From Apteryx mantelli (taxonomy: Eukaryota > Chordata > Aves > Apterygiformes > Apterygidae), in contig NC_090015.1 in NCBI RefSeq assembly GCF_036417845.1, positions 440,781 to 504,780 on the forward strand: 64,000 nucleotides of DNA, read 5' to 3'. Each line of letters starts with the position of its first letter. Positions within the stretch are counted from its first letter, which is position 1. Made by a program: the position numbers and the translations under genes. A model generated the notes under the pieces. The model made no database searches. It had not been told where the DNA came from and was given only the letters and a program-made list of their open reading frames with translations. Positions 35,300 through 45,275 of this stretch are shown here, one piece after another.

Positions 35300-38200
35300 T
35301 CAGATGAGGACGCTGGACACGGGCACCTTGGTGGGGCGGCCGCGCTGCGGCACCACGATCTCCCCATCGTCCCCGTCCTCAGCAGGGAGCATCCCTGGGG
35401 ACAGAGAGGACGCAGCGTCAGGGGGACACAGCGATCCAAGGGAACACGGTGTCAGGGGCAGCAGGGAGGGGACGCGAGGACACAGAGAGCTCAGAGCCAT
35501 GGGGTGACTGGGAGGGGACATGGGCGACGGGGACCCACGGGCGCTGTATGCTGAACTGTGCTGGAGCCAGGCGAGGGGACGTGGAGGACCCCGCTGATAC
35601 GGTGCGCAGAGCTGCATGCGGGACAGGGGACAGGGACTCCGCTCACACCATGGCTAGAGCTGGGGGGCAGGAGGGGACACAGGGGGACAGAGAAGGGAGA
35701 GGGACCCCGTTGGCACCGTGTGTCGAGCTAGGGGAGCACAGAGGGGACAGGGACACCGCTGACACCCCGCGCTGAGCCACGAGCGCAGCTAAGGGACAGG
35801 AGGGGACACCGAGCTGGCAGGAGGGAAGGGCCCCACTTACGCTGTGCGTCAAGCTGTGCACGGCGACGGTCGCCCTCGAGGAAGAGCGCGGTGGCGAGGA
35901 AGAAGCCGCCCCCCAGGGCGCCGGCAAAGGCGCAGAGCAGCAGCGCGTGCTCCAGGGACCGGGCTGCCGCCAGGAAAGAGTCGGGGGCCCCACGGCGGAG
36001 CCTGTCACTGATCTGGGGGGATCGAGGGCCACCTCAGTGCCTGCGGGGCTCCCAGTGTCCCCATTGCCCCCCAGCACCATGTCCCAGCACTCCCAGTGCC
36101 CCCCAGCACTGCGTCCCAGCCCTCCCCGCGCCCGTCCCGGTGCCGGTGCTCACCACCCCGATGAGGTAGGGGCTCCCCGCATCGCCTAGCAGGTGAGAGA
36201 CGACGATCTGCAGGGCCTCGGCTGTCGACCGCCGCGTCGGCACCACAACGTACTGGGGGGCAGTGGGGGACACGCGTCACCACTGGGGGGGGAACGCGTC
36301 ACCACGTACTGGGGGGTGCGGGGAGGATGGATCACCACTGCGGGGGGACAGCGCTGCCCCATCCCGGGAGGACACAGGAGAACAAGCGTCCCCATTGGGG
36401 AGAGGACATGGCACTGCCACATACTGCAAGGATGTGGGAGGACACGTGTCACTGGTTGAGGGGGGGCATGGCACCACCGTGTATCGGGGGGACATGGGGT
36501 AGATACACATCCCTAGGAGGGAGGGGACAACATGCCACTGCCACGGAGGGGACACGTGGCCCCGGGGACGCCCGCTGGGCCCAGCACAGCCCTGTCGCCA
36601 TCAGTGATGCCGTCCCGTGCCCCCGCACTCACCAACAGGATGTCGGCCACGATGGCCCAGTTGAGGGACAGCAGCGTTTCCCCGACAAAGATGAAGATCT
36701 GCGCGAGGAGGTCGGGAGAAGTCAGGCAGGGCACGGCGAGGCCCCCAGCTCCCCGGCCTCCCCCCGCACTCACGTAGGTGAGGAGGACGGTGGCGCGGGC
36801 GCAGACCACGGCGAGGAAGAGGAACGGGGCCGAGCCCAGCAGCCCCGCGGCGCAGAGCAGGGGGTCGGCGCGGGGGGTGACGGGGCGCAGGCGCCGCGAC
36901 AGCTCCACGCCAGCCCCCACGCCCAGCACCCCCGTCACACATGTCAGCGCCCCGAAAATCAGGCTGCAGGGATGGGGACAGGGGAAGGGTTGGGGCAGGA
37001 AGACAGCGGGGCAGGGACAGCCCCGTCCCTCTTGTCCCCCAACCCCGTCCCTCCCTCTGGGGATGTCCCCCTCCCCCTCCTTGTGCCCACCCTGGCACAT
37101 CCCCTTCATTTCTGTCCCTCTTCCTCGGGACATCTCCCCAGCACGTCCCTGTCCCCATCCTCCCCCAATGCCCCCGTTCCCATCCTTGACTGCTGGCATC
37201 CCCATCCCTCCCCCCATCCTGTCCTCTTGTCCCCATCCCCGTCCCCTTGTCCCCACCCCATCCCTCCATCCACTTCTCCCCATCCGGTCCCTACCTCCAT
37301 CCCTCCCCGCATCCCCGTCCCCTCGTCCCCATCCCGTCCGCGTCCCACCTCTCGTCAGCGTGACAGCCCCGCGGCTCGGCGCAGGGCTCCCGGGCGCCGC
37401 TGGCCAGGCGCGAGCGGTAGAGGAAGGCGGGTGCCCACAGCGCCAGCGCCCCTGTCACGAAGGCCACCGCCGTGAAGCCCAGAGTGGACAGCACGAAGCT
37501 GCGGCTGGGGGGGGTACAGCGTCATCTCGGGGCCACGGGGGACGTGGCATCCCGCAGGGCACAGGCATCACGTGGGGCGCAGCATCGTGGCTCCCCCTGC
37601 CCCATCTTACCTGCGTCCTCTGCACCCCCCCACATGTTCCCCCATCTCTCCATCCCTCCCCACGCCTGGTCCCGCATCCCCCGTCCACTCCTCCATCCCC
37701 CGTGTCCCCGATCCCCCCATCCCCTCCACGTCCTCACTTGGTGGCCAGGGCCCGCAGGTCGGTGGCCCACGACGTGTAGTGCAGGGGGGCATCCAGGGGC
37801 CTCTCCACAGCCCCCCGTGGCGGCTCCTTCACCACCACGAAGAGCAGCACCACAGCCACCACGCCCAGCCCCGGCGTCACCTGCAGGAACGGGGAGCGGG
37901 ATGGCTGCGGTCACCAGCAGGGAGGGGGACCGAGGAGCCTGATGCCACTGATGGGGCCTGGGAGAGGGACAGGGGCAGCTGGGGTCACCAATGGACACCA
38001 GGACAACTCAGGGTCACCAAGGGGGTCAGGGATGGGATCCGGCATAGAGTCCAGGATGGTCTGCGGTCACCGACAGGAACAGGGATGACCCAGGGTCATC
38101 GACAGTGGCCGGGATGGGGACCAGGATGGCCTAGGGTCACTAGTGGGGATGGGGACAGCTTGGGGTGGCCAGCGAGGACGGGGGCCAGGACCACCAACAG

Positions 38201-39694
38201 GGACAGGGACGGAGCCGCACTGCAGCCACTACTGGGGATGGGGATGGGGACAAGGAAGGGGCTGGGGCTGCCCAGGGGCCGGGCCCCCACTCACCCGCAG
38301 TGCCCAGTGCCAGTCGGCTGCGGCCTCCTTCACCTTGGCACCCGCGATGTAGCCCAGGCCGCTGCAGGGGGGCGGTGGGGGCACCTGAGCCGGACCCAGG
38401 GCCCCCCCCCGGCCCGGCCAAGGGGCAGGGCAGGGGGGAAACAGCCCATGTCCCCCCCGTCCCCACCAAGGGGCACAGCCTGTGTCCCCCCATGTTTCCC
38501 TCCATCCCCACGTCCCCCTCCGTCCCCACATCCCCCGTACCTGCCGAGGGGCACGGCAAGGTAGAAGCAGCCAGTGTCCCCCCACGTCCCCCCCCCATCC
38601 CCACCAAGGAGCACAGCCCGTGTCCCCCCAGGCCCCCACGTCCCCCATACCTGCCGAGGGGCACAGCAAGGTAGAAGCAGCCCAGCATGCGACTCCGATC
38701 AGCGCCGGCGAAGAGGTCGGCGATGAGGGTGGGGGCCACAGTGGAGTAGCTGGCTTCGCCCACCCCCACCAGGGCCCGCGCCACCAGCAGCGCCCAGAAA
38801 CGCTGTGGGGAGCGGGACGGCATCTATGGGCCCCCAGCTGCGGCACAGGTTCCGCCGGCACCCGCAGGGGGCCCAGCGACGCCGCCCTGTGGACACCCCA
38901 GCCCTGCACCCTGCGGGAACAAAGCCCTGCACCAGCAGCCCCCCAGTCGCCCCGCGGCCCCACAGCGCCCCAAACCTCGCGGGGGACGAAGCTGCTGGCC
39001 AGGGTGACGGCGGACCAGAGGGCGATGCCGAGGCAGAGCAGGCGCTTGCGGCTGTGCCGGTCCCCCAGGTACCCGAAGACGGGCGCCAGCACCATGTAGC
39101 TGCTGATGAACACTGTGGGGGGGGGAGTGGGTCAGCCTGACCCATGGCGGGGGGGGGGCTGCAATCCCCCCACCCCCACTCTGGGCCCACGGCAGAGAGC
39201 TGCGAGCCACACAGCTGCCCCCGCCACCTCCCTCCCGTGTCCAGCCCTGAGGCCACGTGGAGCTGGACGGGCAGGCATGGGGCTGAGCCCCCCATGTGTG
39301 GGGCCAGGACCCCCCCACCGTGCCCCACGTACCCGTCTGCAGGAGCCCCGAGCTGCTGTCCCCAATGCTGAAGAAGGCCTCGATATCAGGCAGGACACCT
39401 GGGGAGGGGAGGGGAAGGGCTGAGGGGGGGACAAGCGCCCCACGGCCACCCTACAGCCACCCCACAGCGGCCCCACGTACCGGCCACGGTGAAGCGGTCC
39501 ATGTAGTTGAGCAGGTTGATGTAGCAGAGCACGGCCACGGTGAGGCGGGCCCGGGATGGGGAGATGCCGGGGGGCGGCGTGGGGGGTGCGAGCCCCACAG
39601 CCCCCTCCCCCAGCCCCTCCCCATCCCCCCCAGTGTCATCGGCCCGGCGCAGCACCGGCCCCGCGGCCGCCTGGGGGGCACGGCCCGTCGCCAT
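35300..39694 (-). CDS. SPNS1: SPNS1, spinster homolog 1 (lysosomal lysophospholipid transporter)
   Basis: A major-facilitator membrane protein that exports lysophosphatidylcholine and lysophosphatidylethanolamine from lysosomes with protons. Twelve coding exons in phase: 39481-39694, 39333-39398, 38976-39112, 38651-38802, 38295-38361, 37738-37880, 37349-37504, 36774-36963, 36633-36698, 36154-36252, 35841-36012, 35300-35394. The product has 518 residues, against 528 in human. Visible landmarks: [20 protein letters not shown] in the first membrane helix, [14 protein letters not shown] (the MFS loop motif), [37 protein letters not shown], and the C-terminal tail [19 protein letters not shown]. 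The cytosolic N-terminus (about 50 residues) is poorly conserved and acidic. A CTGCAG acceptor 14 bases upstream of the ATG implies a non-coding first exon in the CACGTG-rich CpG island. The donor after exon 3 (GAG|GTTTGG) is weak. Confidence 0.97.
38531..38690 (-). repeat. Duplicated exon tail with splice donor in SPNS1 intron
   Basis: The last ~30 bases of SPNS1 exon 4 and its donor (minus strand CTCGGCAG|GTATGG at 38651) are repeated about 110 bases downstream at 38541 as CTCGGCAG|GTACGG. Between and below them lies a short minisatellite based on ccaaggagcacagcctgtgt. The duplicate is a potential decoy donor. Confidence 0.85.
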
Positions 39695-39906
39695 GGGGCT
39701 GCCTCGCGCCTGCAGGGAGGGCGCTGTGACCCACGGCACCCGCGGCGTGCTGACCCACAGCGCCCTGCTGCCTTCCCGCCCCACAGTCCCCCACCATGCC
39801 AGGGCACCCCTCGCTTCCACCCTGCTGCCTCCATCCCACAGACCCCCCTTAGGGATCCCTGCCCCACAGATCCTGCCCTGGAGCCCTCCAGACCCCCATC
39901 CCCTGC

Positions 39907-40143
39907 CCCACAGTCCGTGGTAGGTCCCATGCCCTGCCCCGTTGCCCCTGCCCCACAGCCCCCCAACGACCCCCATCCCCTGCCCCACAGTCTGTGGTAG
40001 GTCCCATGCCCTGCCCCGTTGCCCCTGCCCCACAGCCCCCCAACGACCCCCATCCCCTGCCCCACAGTCCGTGGTAGGTCCCATGCCCTGCCCCGTTGCC
40101 CCTGCCCCACAGCCCCCCAACGACCCCCATCCCCTGCCTCACA
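39907..40143. repeat. 77-bp tandem repeat upstream of SPNS1
   Basis: Three copies exactly 77 bases apart (gtcygtggtaggtcccatgc at 39913, 39990, 40067). They lie in the presumed first intron of SPNS1. Confidence 0.95.
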
Positions 40144-40169
40144 GCCCTCTCCCCGGCCCCCACACTCTG

Positions 40170-40440
40170 CCCCACGGCCCCGGAGCCCCCGCGACCCCCC
40201 CTCCCCGTGACCCCCGGCACCCCCGTCACGTGCTCCCCACCCCGTGACCCCTGTCACGTGACGACCCCGCCCGTGTCTCCCCGTTACCCGCCGCCCCGGG
40301 CGAGTCGCTGCCGCGGCGCCGCGCACGTGACCGCCGCGCACGTGACCGCCGGCCCCGCCCCTTCCGGCCCAGGTTCGCAGGGGAGAGGGGGCGGGGCCCG
40401 GGGGCCGGGGCCACGCCCAGAGAGCAGCCGGCAGTGCCAG
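40170..40440 (-). promoter_or_regulatory. SPNS1 CpG-island promoter with CACGTG/CLEAR sites
   Basis: CG-dense block upstream of SPNS1. CACGTG occurs four times in 118 bases: 40227-40232, 40255-40260, 40324-40329 and 40339-40344. The second is the full palindrome GTCACGTGAC (40253-40262), the consensus CLEAR element read by TFEB/TFE3 at lysosomal genes. The third and fourth read GCACGTGACC. This fits a lysosomal transporter promoter. The transcription start is inferred, not seen. Confidence 0.7.
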
Positions 40441-40447
40441 AAACGGG

Positions 40448-40453
40448 TTTATT
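40448..40453 (-). terminator. NFATC2IP polyadenylation signal
   Basis: TTTATT on the plus strand (AATAAA on the minus strand), 534 bases past the NFATC2IP stop and immediately next to the SPNS1 CpG island. Confidence 0.8.
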
Positions 40454-40535
40454 GGTCCGCGGGGCCCCGGGGATCCCCGGGCGCCGATGACGCCACAGCA
40501 GAAGGGCCGGGGGGGGGGGGTCACGCACGGCTCGG

Positions 40536-40970
40536 TGACATCACGGCAGGGTGCCCTAATGACATCAGGGTGTCGGGCAGCAGGTCTGGTGACATCACAC
40601 GGTGGGGGTGGGGCAGGTCAGTGCTGTCACAGGCGATGTCACTGGGCACGTGTCCAGGACCTGGCGACCCCCACTGCAACGTCGCGGTCCGGCTGAGCCC
40701 AGGCACTGTGACATCACAGGGATGGACGACGGGCACCGTGATGTCACAGGGACCTGTGTCCAGGGCCTTGTGACATCACAGCAGGAGGGGGGGATGGGCT
40801 GACAGTGATGAAACAGCAGCAGAGAGTGAGCGCAGTGACGTCACAGCGGGGGTGGCTCCAGGCAGTGTGATGTCACCAGCCGGTGTCTCTCGGCGGTGTG
40901 ATGTCATGGCAGGGGCATCTCCAAGTGCTGTGACCTCACCTCTTGGGTAGCACCAGGCGGCATGACCTCA
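40536..40970. promoter_or_regulatory. Array of TGACATCA / TGACGTCA sites
   Basis: TGACATCA or its complement TGATGTCA at 40536, 40560, 40590, 40709, 40739, 40771, 40868 and 40899. A perfect CRE TGACGTCA is at 40836, and TGACCTCA at 40931 and 40963. They are spaced about 24-40 bases, except for one larger gap. They resemble ATF/CREB/AP-1 family sites. The array is inside the NFATC2IP 3' untranslated region and 0.1-0.6 kb upstream of the SPNS1 island. Confidence 0.75.
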
Positions 40971-40986
40971 CGGTGAGGGGGCGGGG

Positions 40987-43900
40987 CTAGGCCCAGACCT
41001 CGATGATGTCATCCTGCTCCATGCCCAGCTCCTCAGGGGTGCAGGTCCCCAGCAGGCGCCGGCCATCAAAGAAGAAGCGCAGGGGGCAGGTGCCCAGCCC
41101 CCGGGCCGCCCGGTACCGCTCCATCAGCCAGGACAGGGGCTGCGCCTGGGGGGCCGCGGGGCTCAGGGGCGGGGGCACGCACCCCCCCAGACCCCTCATG
41201 TTCCCCCTGCACCCCACCGGACCATTCATGGCCTCCCGCACCCCCCCAGGCCTCCTGGACATCCAGACCCGCCTGGACTCGCCCCCTGGACCCCCCCCAG
41301 GCCCCTCATGTTCCCCCCAGACCCCCTCATGGCCCCCCAGACCCCCCACCTATGTCCTTAAGGCCCACGCAGGCCCCCCCCACAGACCCACCCCTCGTGT
41401 CTCACAGCCCCTCATAGAGCTCCCCTGCATCTCACAGCCCCCCCACAGACTCCCCACATCTCACAGGACCCCCCCCACGCCCCCCCATCACACCTTGGGC
41501 ACGATGAGCCGCAGCAGCGAGTGCCGGTCCTGCCCCTGCACCGTCAGCCGCAGCTCCCCCGGGCCCGGCTCCGGCTCCAGCTCCAGCTCCAGCTCCGGCG
41601 CCGGCTCCCCCCCAGCTCCGGCATCCACCACGCACTCTGGCCGGGCGGAGAGCCAGGCTGGGGGTGGCCCCACGGCACCCCACAGCCGCCCCCAGCGCCT
41701 GAGGCTGCCGCGGAGCCGCTGCGGAGCTCCCGCTCCTCCCTGCTCCCGTGTCGGCCTGGCGCGCTGCTCACTCACTCACCCACGATGTCAGCGACCCCCA
41801 GCCCCAGGGCCTGGGGGGTGGCGCTGGGCTCCAGCTCCCGGTCCCGCAGCAGCAGCAGGATCCATCCCGGAGGCACCCGCAACACCCGCGCCATGTGCTC
41901 CACCACCACCCGCAGCGGCTCCGACTGCCGGGGCCAATGGGGCGAGCGTGAGCATGGGGCCATGGGGATGGGGCGAGCGTGGGGCTATGGGGGACTGCAA
42001 GGACGTGGCAAGCGGGGGGCCACGGGGCACCGATGAGGGGCAGTGGAGCCGGGGAGGGGGTGATGGAGCTGGGGAGGGGGCAATGGAGCTGGGGAGGGGG
42101 CGGGCCACGGGGATGGGGCGAGTGTGGGGCCGTGGGGTGCTGACGAGGCAGTGGAGCCATGGACAGGGCGATGGAGCCAGGACCGTGAGGGACCACAGGG
42201 ACAGGGTGAGTGTGGGGCCACGGGGCGATAGAGCTGGGGCCACGGGGGAATGCGGGAATGGGGCGAGTGTGGGGCCATGGCGGGGGACAGAGCTGGGGCC
42301 ATGGGGCTGTGGGAATGGGGTGAGCGTGGGGCCATGGGGGGCGACAGAGCCGGGGCTGCGGGGCCACGGGACCAGGGCGTCCGCACCGTCTGCAGGGGCA
42401 CGCGGTGGAGCTCGGCCCGGCACTGCACCTTCAGCTGCAGGAGCCGGGGGGTCGGGGGCGCCGGGGGCTCCAGCAGCACCACGTCGGGCTCCGGTGCCGC
42501 CGGCCACCCCGGGGATCCCAGCACCAGCGAGCTGAGGCCCCGCAGGCGCCGGTCCACGTCCCTGCAGGGCCACGTATGGGATGAACCCCCACCTCGGGCA
42601 CCCCGAGCCCCCTCTGGCACCCAGAACCCTCCTCGGGCACCCCAAAACCCCCTCAGGCACCCCAAAACCCTTTCTGCACCCAAACACCCCTCGGGCACCC
42701 CAAACCCCTTTCTGCACCAAAACACCCCTCGGGCGCCCCAACATCCCTCCTCAAGCACCCCAAACCACCCTCTGGCCCCCTGATGCCCCTTGGGCACCCC
42801 AAAACCCTTCTCGGGTGCCCAAGCTCCCTCCAGCACCCAAACACCCCTTGGGCACCCCAAACCTCCTCTGGCACCCAAACCACCCTCTGGCACCCCAACA
42901 CCCCTCGGCTGCCCCAACCCCCCCCTCGGGTGCCCCGAATCACCCTCCGGCACCGCGATGCCCCTCAGACGCTCACCGGATGATGCGCCGTGTCCGGCCG
43001 CTCCGGGGCTGCGGGGAGCAGGGCAACACGGGGGTCCCAGCCCCCTCCAATCTGGGGATACAGCTGGGGTCACGTGGTGGTGGTTGGGGGTGGGGGTGGG
43101 CTCCTAACACCCCCCACCCCGGTCACTCACGGTTCTGGCTCCAGCACTGGTTCTGGCTTCCTTTCACCCTCCTTCTCTTCCTCCACCTCCTCTTCCTCCT
43201 CCTCCTCAGCATCCATGTCGATGGAGGACTCTGCAGGGGGGTGCAGGGTTAAGGGGGGACATGGGACCCACACACACACCCCACCGTCCCTCCCCCTCAC
43301 CTCCCTGCTGCTGGGGGGCAGGCAAGTCCTGGAGCTGCACCATGGGGCAGAGCCACAAACAACTGTTCACCTGTGGGGAGAGACGGGGGTCACCCACGGT
43401 GCCGTGGGGAGCGGGGCCTCCCGGACGCCAGGGCCCCCCTCACCTTGTTGGAGTAGACGGGAACGCTGGGGACATCTGGGCCGAGGCGCAGGCGCCGCCG
43501 CTTGGGCCGGGGTGTCCGCGGGGGTCGGGGGCTCTCGATGTCACTGTCGCTGTCGCTGCTGCCCCGACGGGCCCGGGGCCAGGGGGGCGACGCGGGGGTC
43601 AGGGCATCTCCCGCAGCCCCCCGCTCCACGGCTGGCCCCACGGCCACTGCCTCGGGGCACCCCAGAGGCACGCTGCTCTGGGGGGGAGACGGGTGTGAGG
43701 GGGCCTCACATGCCTGGGTCCCTGTGGGTGAGGTGCAGGGGGATATGGGGCACTGGGACGCCTGGGTCCCTGGGGGTGAGGTGCAGGGGGATATGGGGCA
43801 CTGGGACGCCTGGGTCCCTGGGGGTGGGGTAGGGGGGATATGGGGCACTGGGACGCCTGGGTCCCTGGGGGTGGGGTAGGGGGGATATGGGGCACTGGGA

Positions 43901-44314
43901 CGCCTGGGTCCCTGGGGGTGGGGTAGGGGGGGATATGGGGCACTGGGACGCCTGGGTCCCTGGGGGTGGGGTAGGGGGGATATGGGGCACTGGGACGCCT
44001 GGGTCCCTGGGGGTGGGGTAGGGGGGATATGGGGCACTGGGACGCCTGGGTCCCTGGGGGTGGGGTAGGGGGGGATATGGGGCACTGGGACGCCTGGGTC
44101 CCTGGGGGTGGGGTAGGGGGGATATGGGGCACTGGGACGCCTGGGTCCCTGGGGAGTGAGGGGGATACGGGGCCCCCGGACGCCTGGGTCCCCAGGGGGG
44201 CAGGGGCGTATGTGGGGCGGATCGGGGTCCCCGTCCCTGCCCTCTCCCCCGCCGCCACCACCGCCGCCGCCGCCGCCCCGGTCTCCCCAGCCCCACACGC
44301 ACCGGCTCCGTCAT
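40987..44314 (-). CDS. NFATC2IP: NFATC2IP (NIP45), SUMO-like-domain nuclear protein
   Basis: A nuclear cofactor of NFAT proteins and a RAD60/Esc2-type protein in the SUMO pathway. Coding exons: 44303-44314, 43444-43677, 43301-43370, 43131-43230, 42977-43051, 42387-42561, 41780-41924, 41494-41636, 40987-41145. They give 370 residues in phase (human 419). The basic N-terminal part contains PRPKRRRLRLGPDVPSVPVY and a Ser-Asp repeat. A short run of acidic residues (DAEEEEEEEVEEE) follows, then the helix RDVDRRLRGL. SUMO-like domain 1 spans about 205-275 (SEPLRVVVEHMARVL...LGLGVADIV) and domain 2 about 293-370 (ELRLTVQGQDRH...FFFDGRRLL...DDIIEVWA). Exon 5 was extended to the acceptor before ATTGGAG, because only that choice keeps the frame. 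Exon 1 codes only four residues. Confidence 0.95.
43690..44165. repeat. 47-bp minisatellite, NFATC2IP intron 1
   Basis: About nine copies of ggatatggggcactgggacg followed by cctgggtccctgggggtgg, spaced 47-48 bases (gacgcc at 43757, 43805, 43852, 43899 and on). Confidence 0.96.
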
Positions 44315-45070
44315 GGCGCCTCAACCGCTCCTTTCTTCCCATTGGCCAAGGGCCCCCGGCCTAGCCCCACCCCTCGCACGCTCATTGGCGGGAGCGGCCA
44401 AGTCAACAGGGGACGCGGCCCCGCCCCCTCCCTGACGCGGGGTCTTCTGGGAAGTGTAGTCCGAGGGGCGGAGCCAGGCCGCGGGGGTGGTGCTACGGGG
44501 CACTGGGGGCACTGGAAGCACTGGGGTCCAGGCTGTGGGGCACGGAAGGCCCTGAGAACACTGGTGCCCAGGCCCTGGGGACACTGGGGACACTGGGGTC
44601 CAGGCTATGGGGCACTAGGAACACTGGGGACTCTGGGAGCAGGGCACTAGGGGCACTGGGGACACTGGGAACACTGGGATCCAGGCTTTGGGGCACTGGG
44701 GACGCTGGGGGCACTGGGGTCCAGGCTATGGGGCACTGGGGACACTGGGAACACTGGGGACACTGGGATCCAGGCTTTGGAGCACTGGGGACGCTGGGGG
44801 CACTGGGGTCCAGGCTATGGGGCACTGGGGACACTGGGAACACTGGGATCCAGGCTTTGGGGCGCTGGGAACACTGGGGACACTGGGTCCAGGCTATGGG
44901 GCACTGAAGGGGGACGTGGGCTCTGGGTCCCTTTTCAGTGGCCACTGGGTGCCACCTCCCCCCCCCCCCCGGCCTCACCCGGACGCCTGGGCCCCCGGCA
45001 GGGGGGAGGGGCGGGTGGCAGGTGCGGGGATGCCAGAGTCCCCCTCAAGGAGGCACCCAGGCGTCCAGGC
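44315..45070. other. Divergent NFATC2IP/MYLPF intergenic region with minisatellite
   Basis: CpG-rich up to about 44460 (NFATC2IP promoter). It includes gggaagtgtagtccgagggg at 44450-44469, whose complement has an ACTACACTTCCC element. From 44490 to 44920 it is a minisatellite of gggcactggggacactggga and gtccaggctatggggcactg words with a higher-order period of roughly 90-110 bases. Confidence 0.75.
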
Positions 45071-45071
45071 G

Positions 45072-45081
45072 CTATATTTAG
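45072..45081 (+). promoter_or_regulatory. MEF2 site upstream of MYLPF
   Basis: CTATATTTAG fits the MEF2 consensus YTAWWWWTAR exactly, 204 bases before the MYLPF start codon. MEF2 drives skeletal-muscle genes. A CArG-like GCTATTTTGG (one mismatch to CCWWWWWWGG) lies at about 45178-45187. Confidence 0.75.
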
Positions 45082-45223
45082 CCCCGCTCCCAATAAGGAA
45101 GCTCTCCGGGGACCCTCAAGGCGAGGGACCCAGGCGTCCAGGGTGGGGGGGGCCAAGAAAGGCGTTGCCTGGCCGGGGGCTATTTTGGGCCCGGGTCCTC
45201 CCCCCCCCCGCCCCCCCGGGGCA

Positions 45224-45229
45224 ATAAAA
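45224..45229 (+). promoter_or_regulatory. TATA-like box of MYLPF
   Basis: ATAAAA in a GC-rich context, 47 bases upstream of the ATG. Transcription would start near 45250, giving a very short 5' leader. Confidence 0.7.
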
Positions 45230-45275
45230 CCCGGCCGGAGCCACCAGCCCCAGGCGCCGACCCCCAAGTGCAGCC

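Noticed and set aside
42977-43008. Shorter 32-base version of NFATC2IP exon 5 (acceptor CCCCGCAG|CCCCGG)
   Set aside because: It breaks the reading frame with the preceding acidic exon; the acceptor at 43052-43054 (CCCAG|ATTGGAG) keeps frame on both sides.
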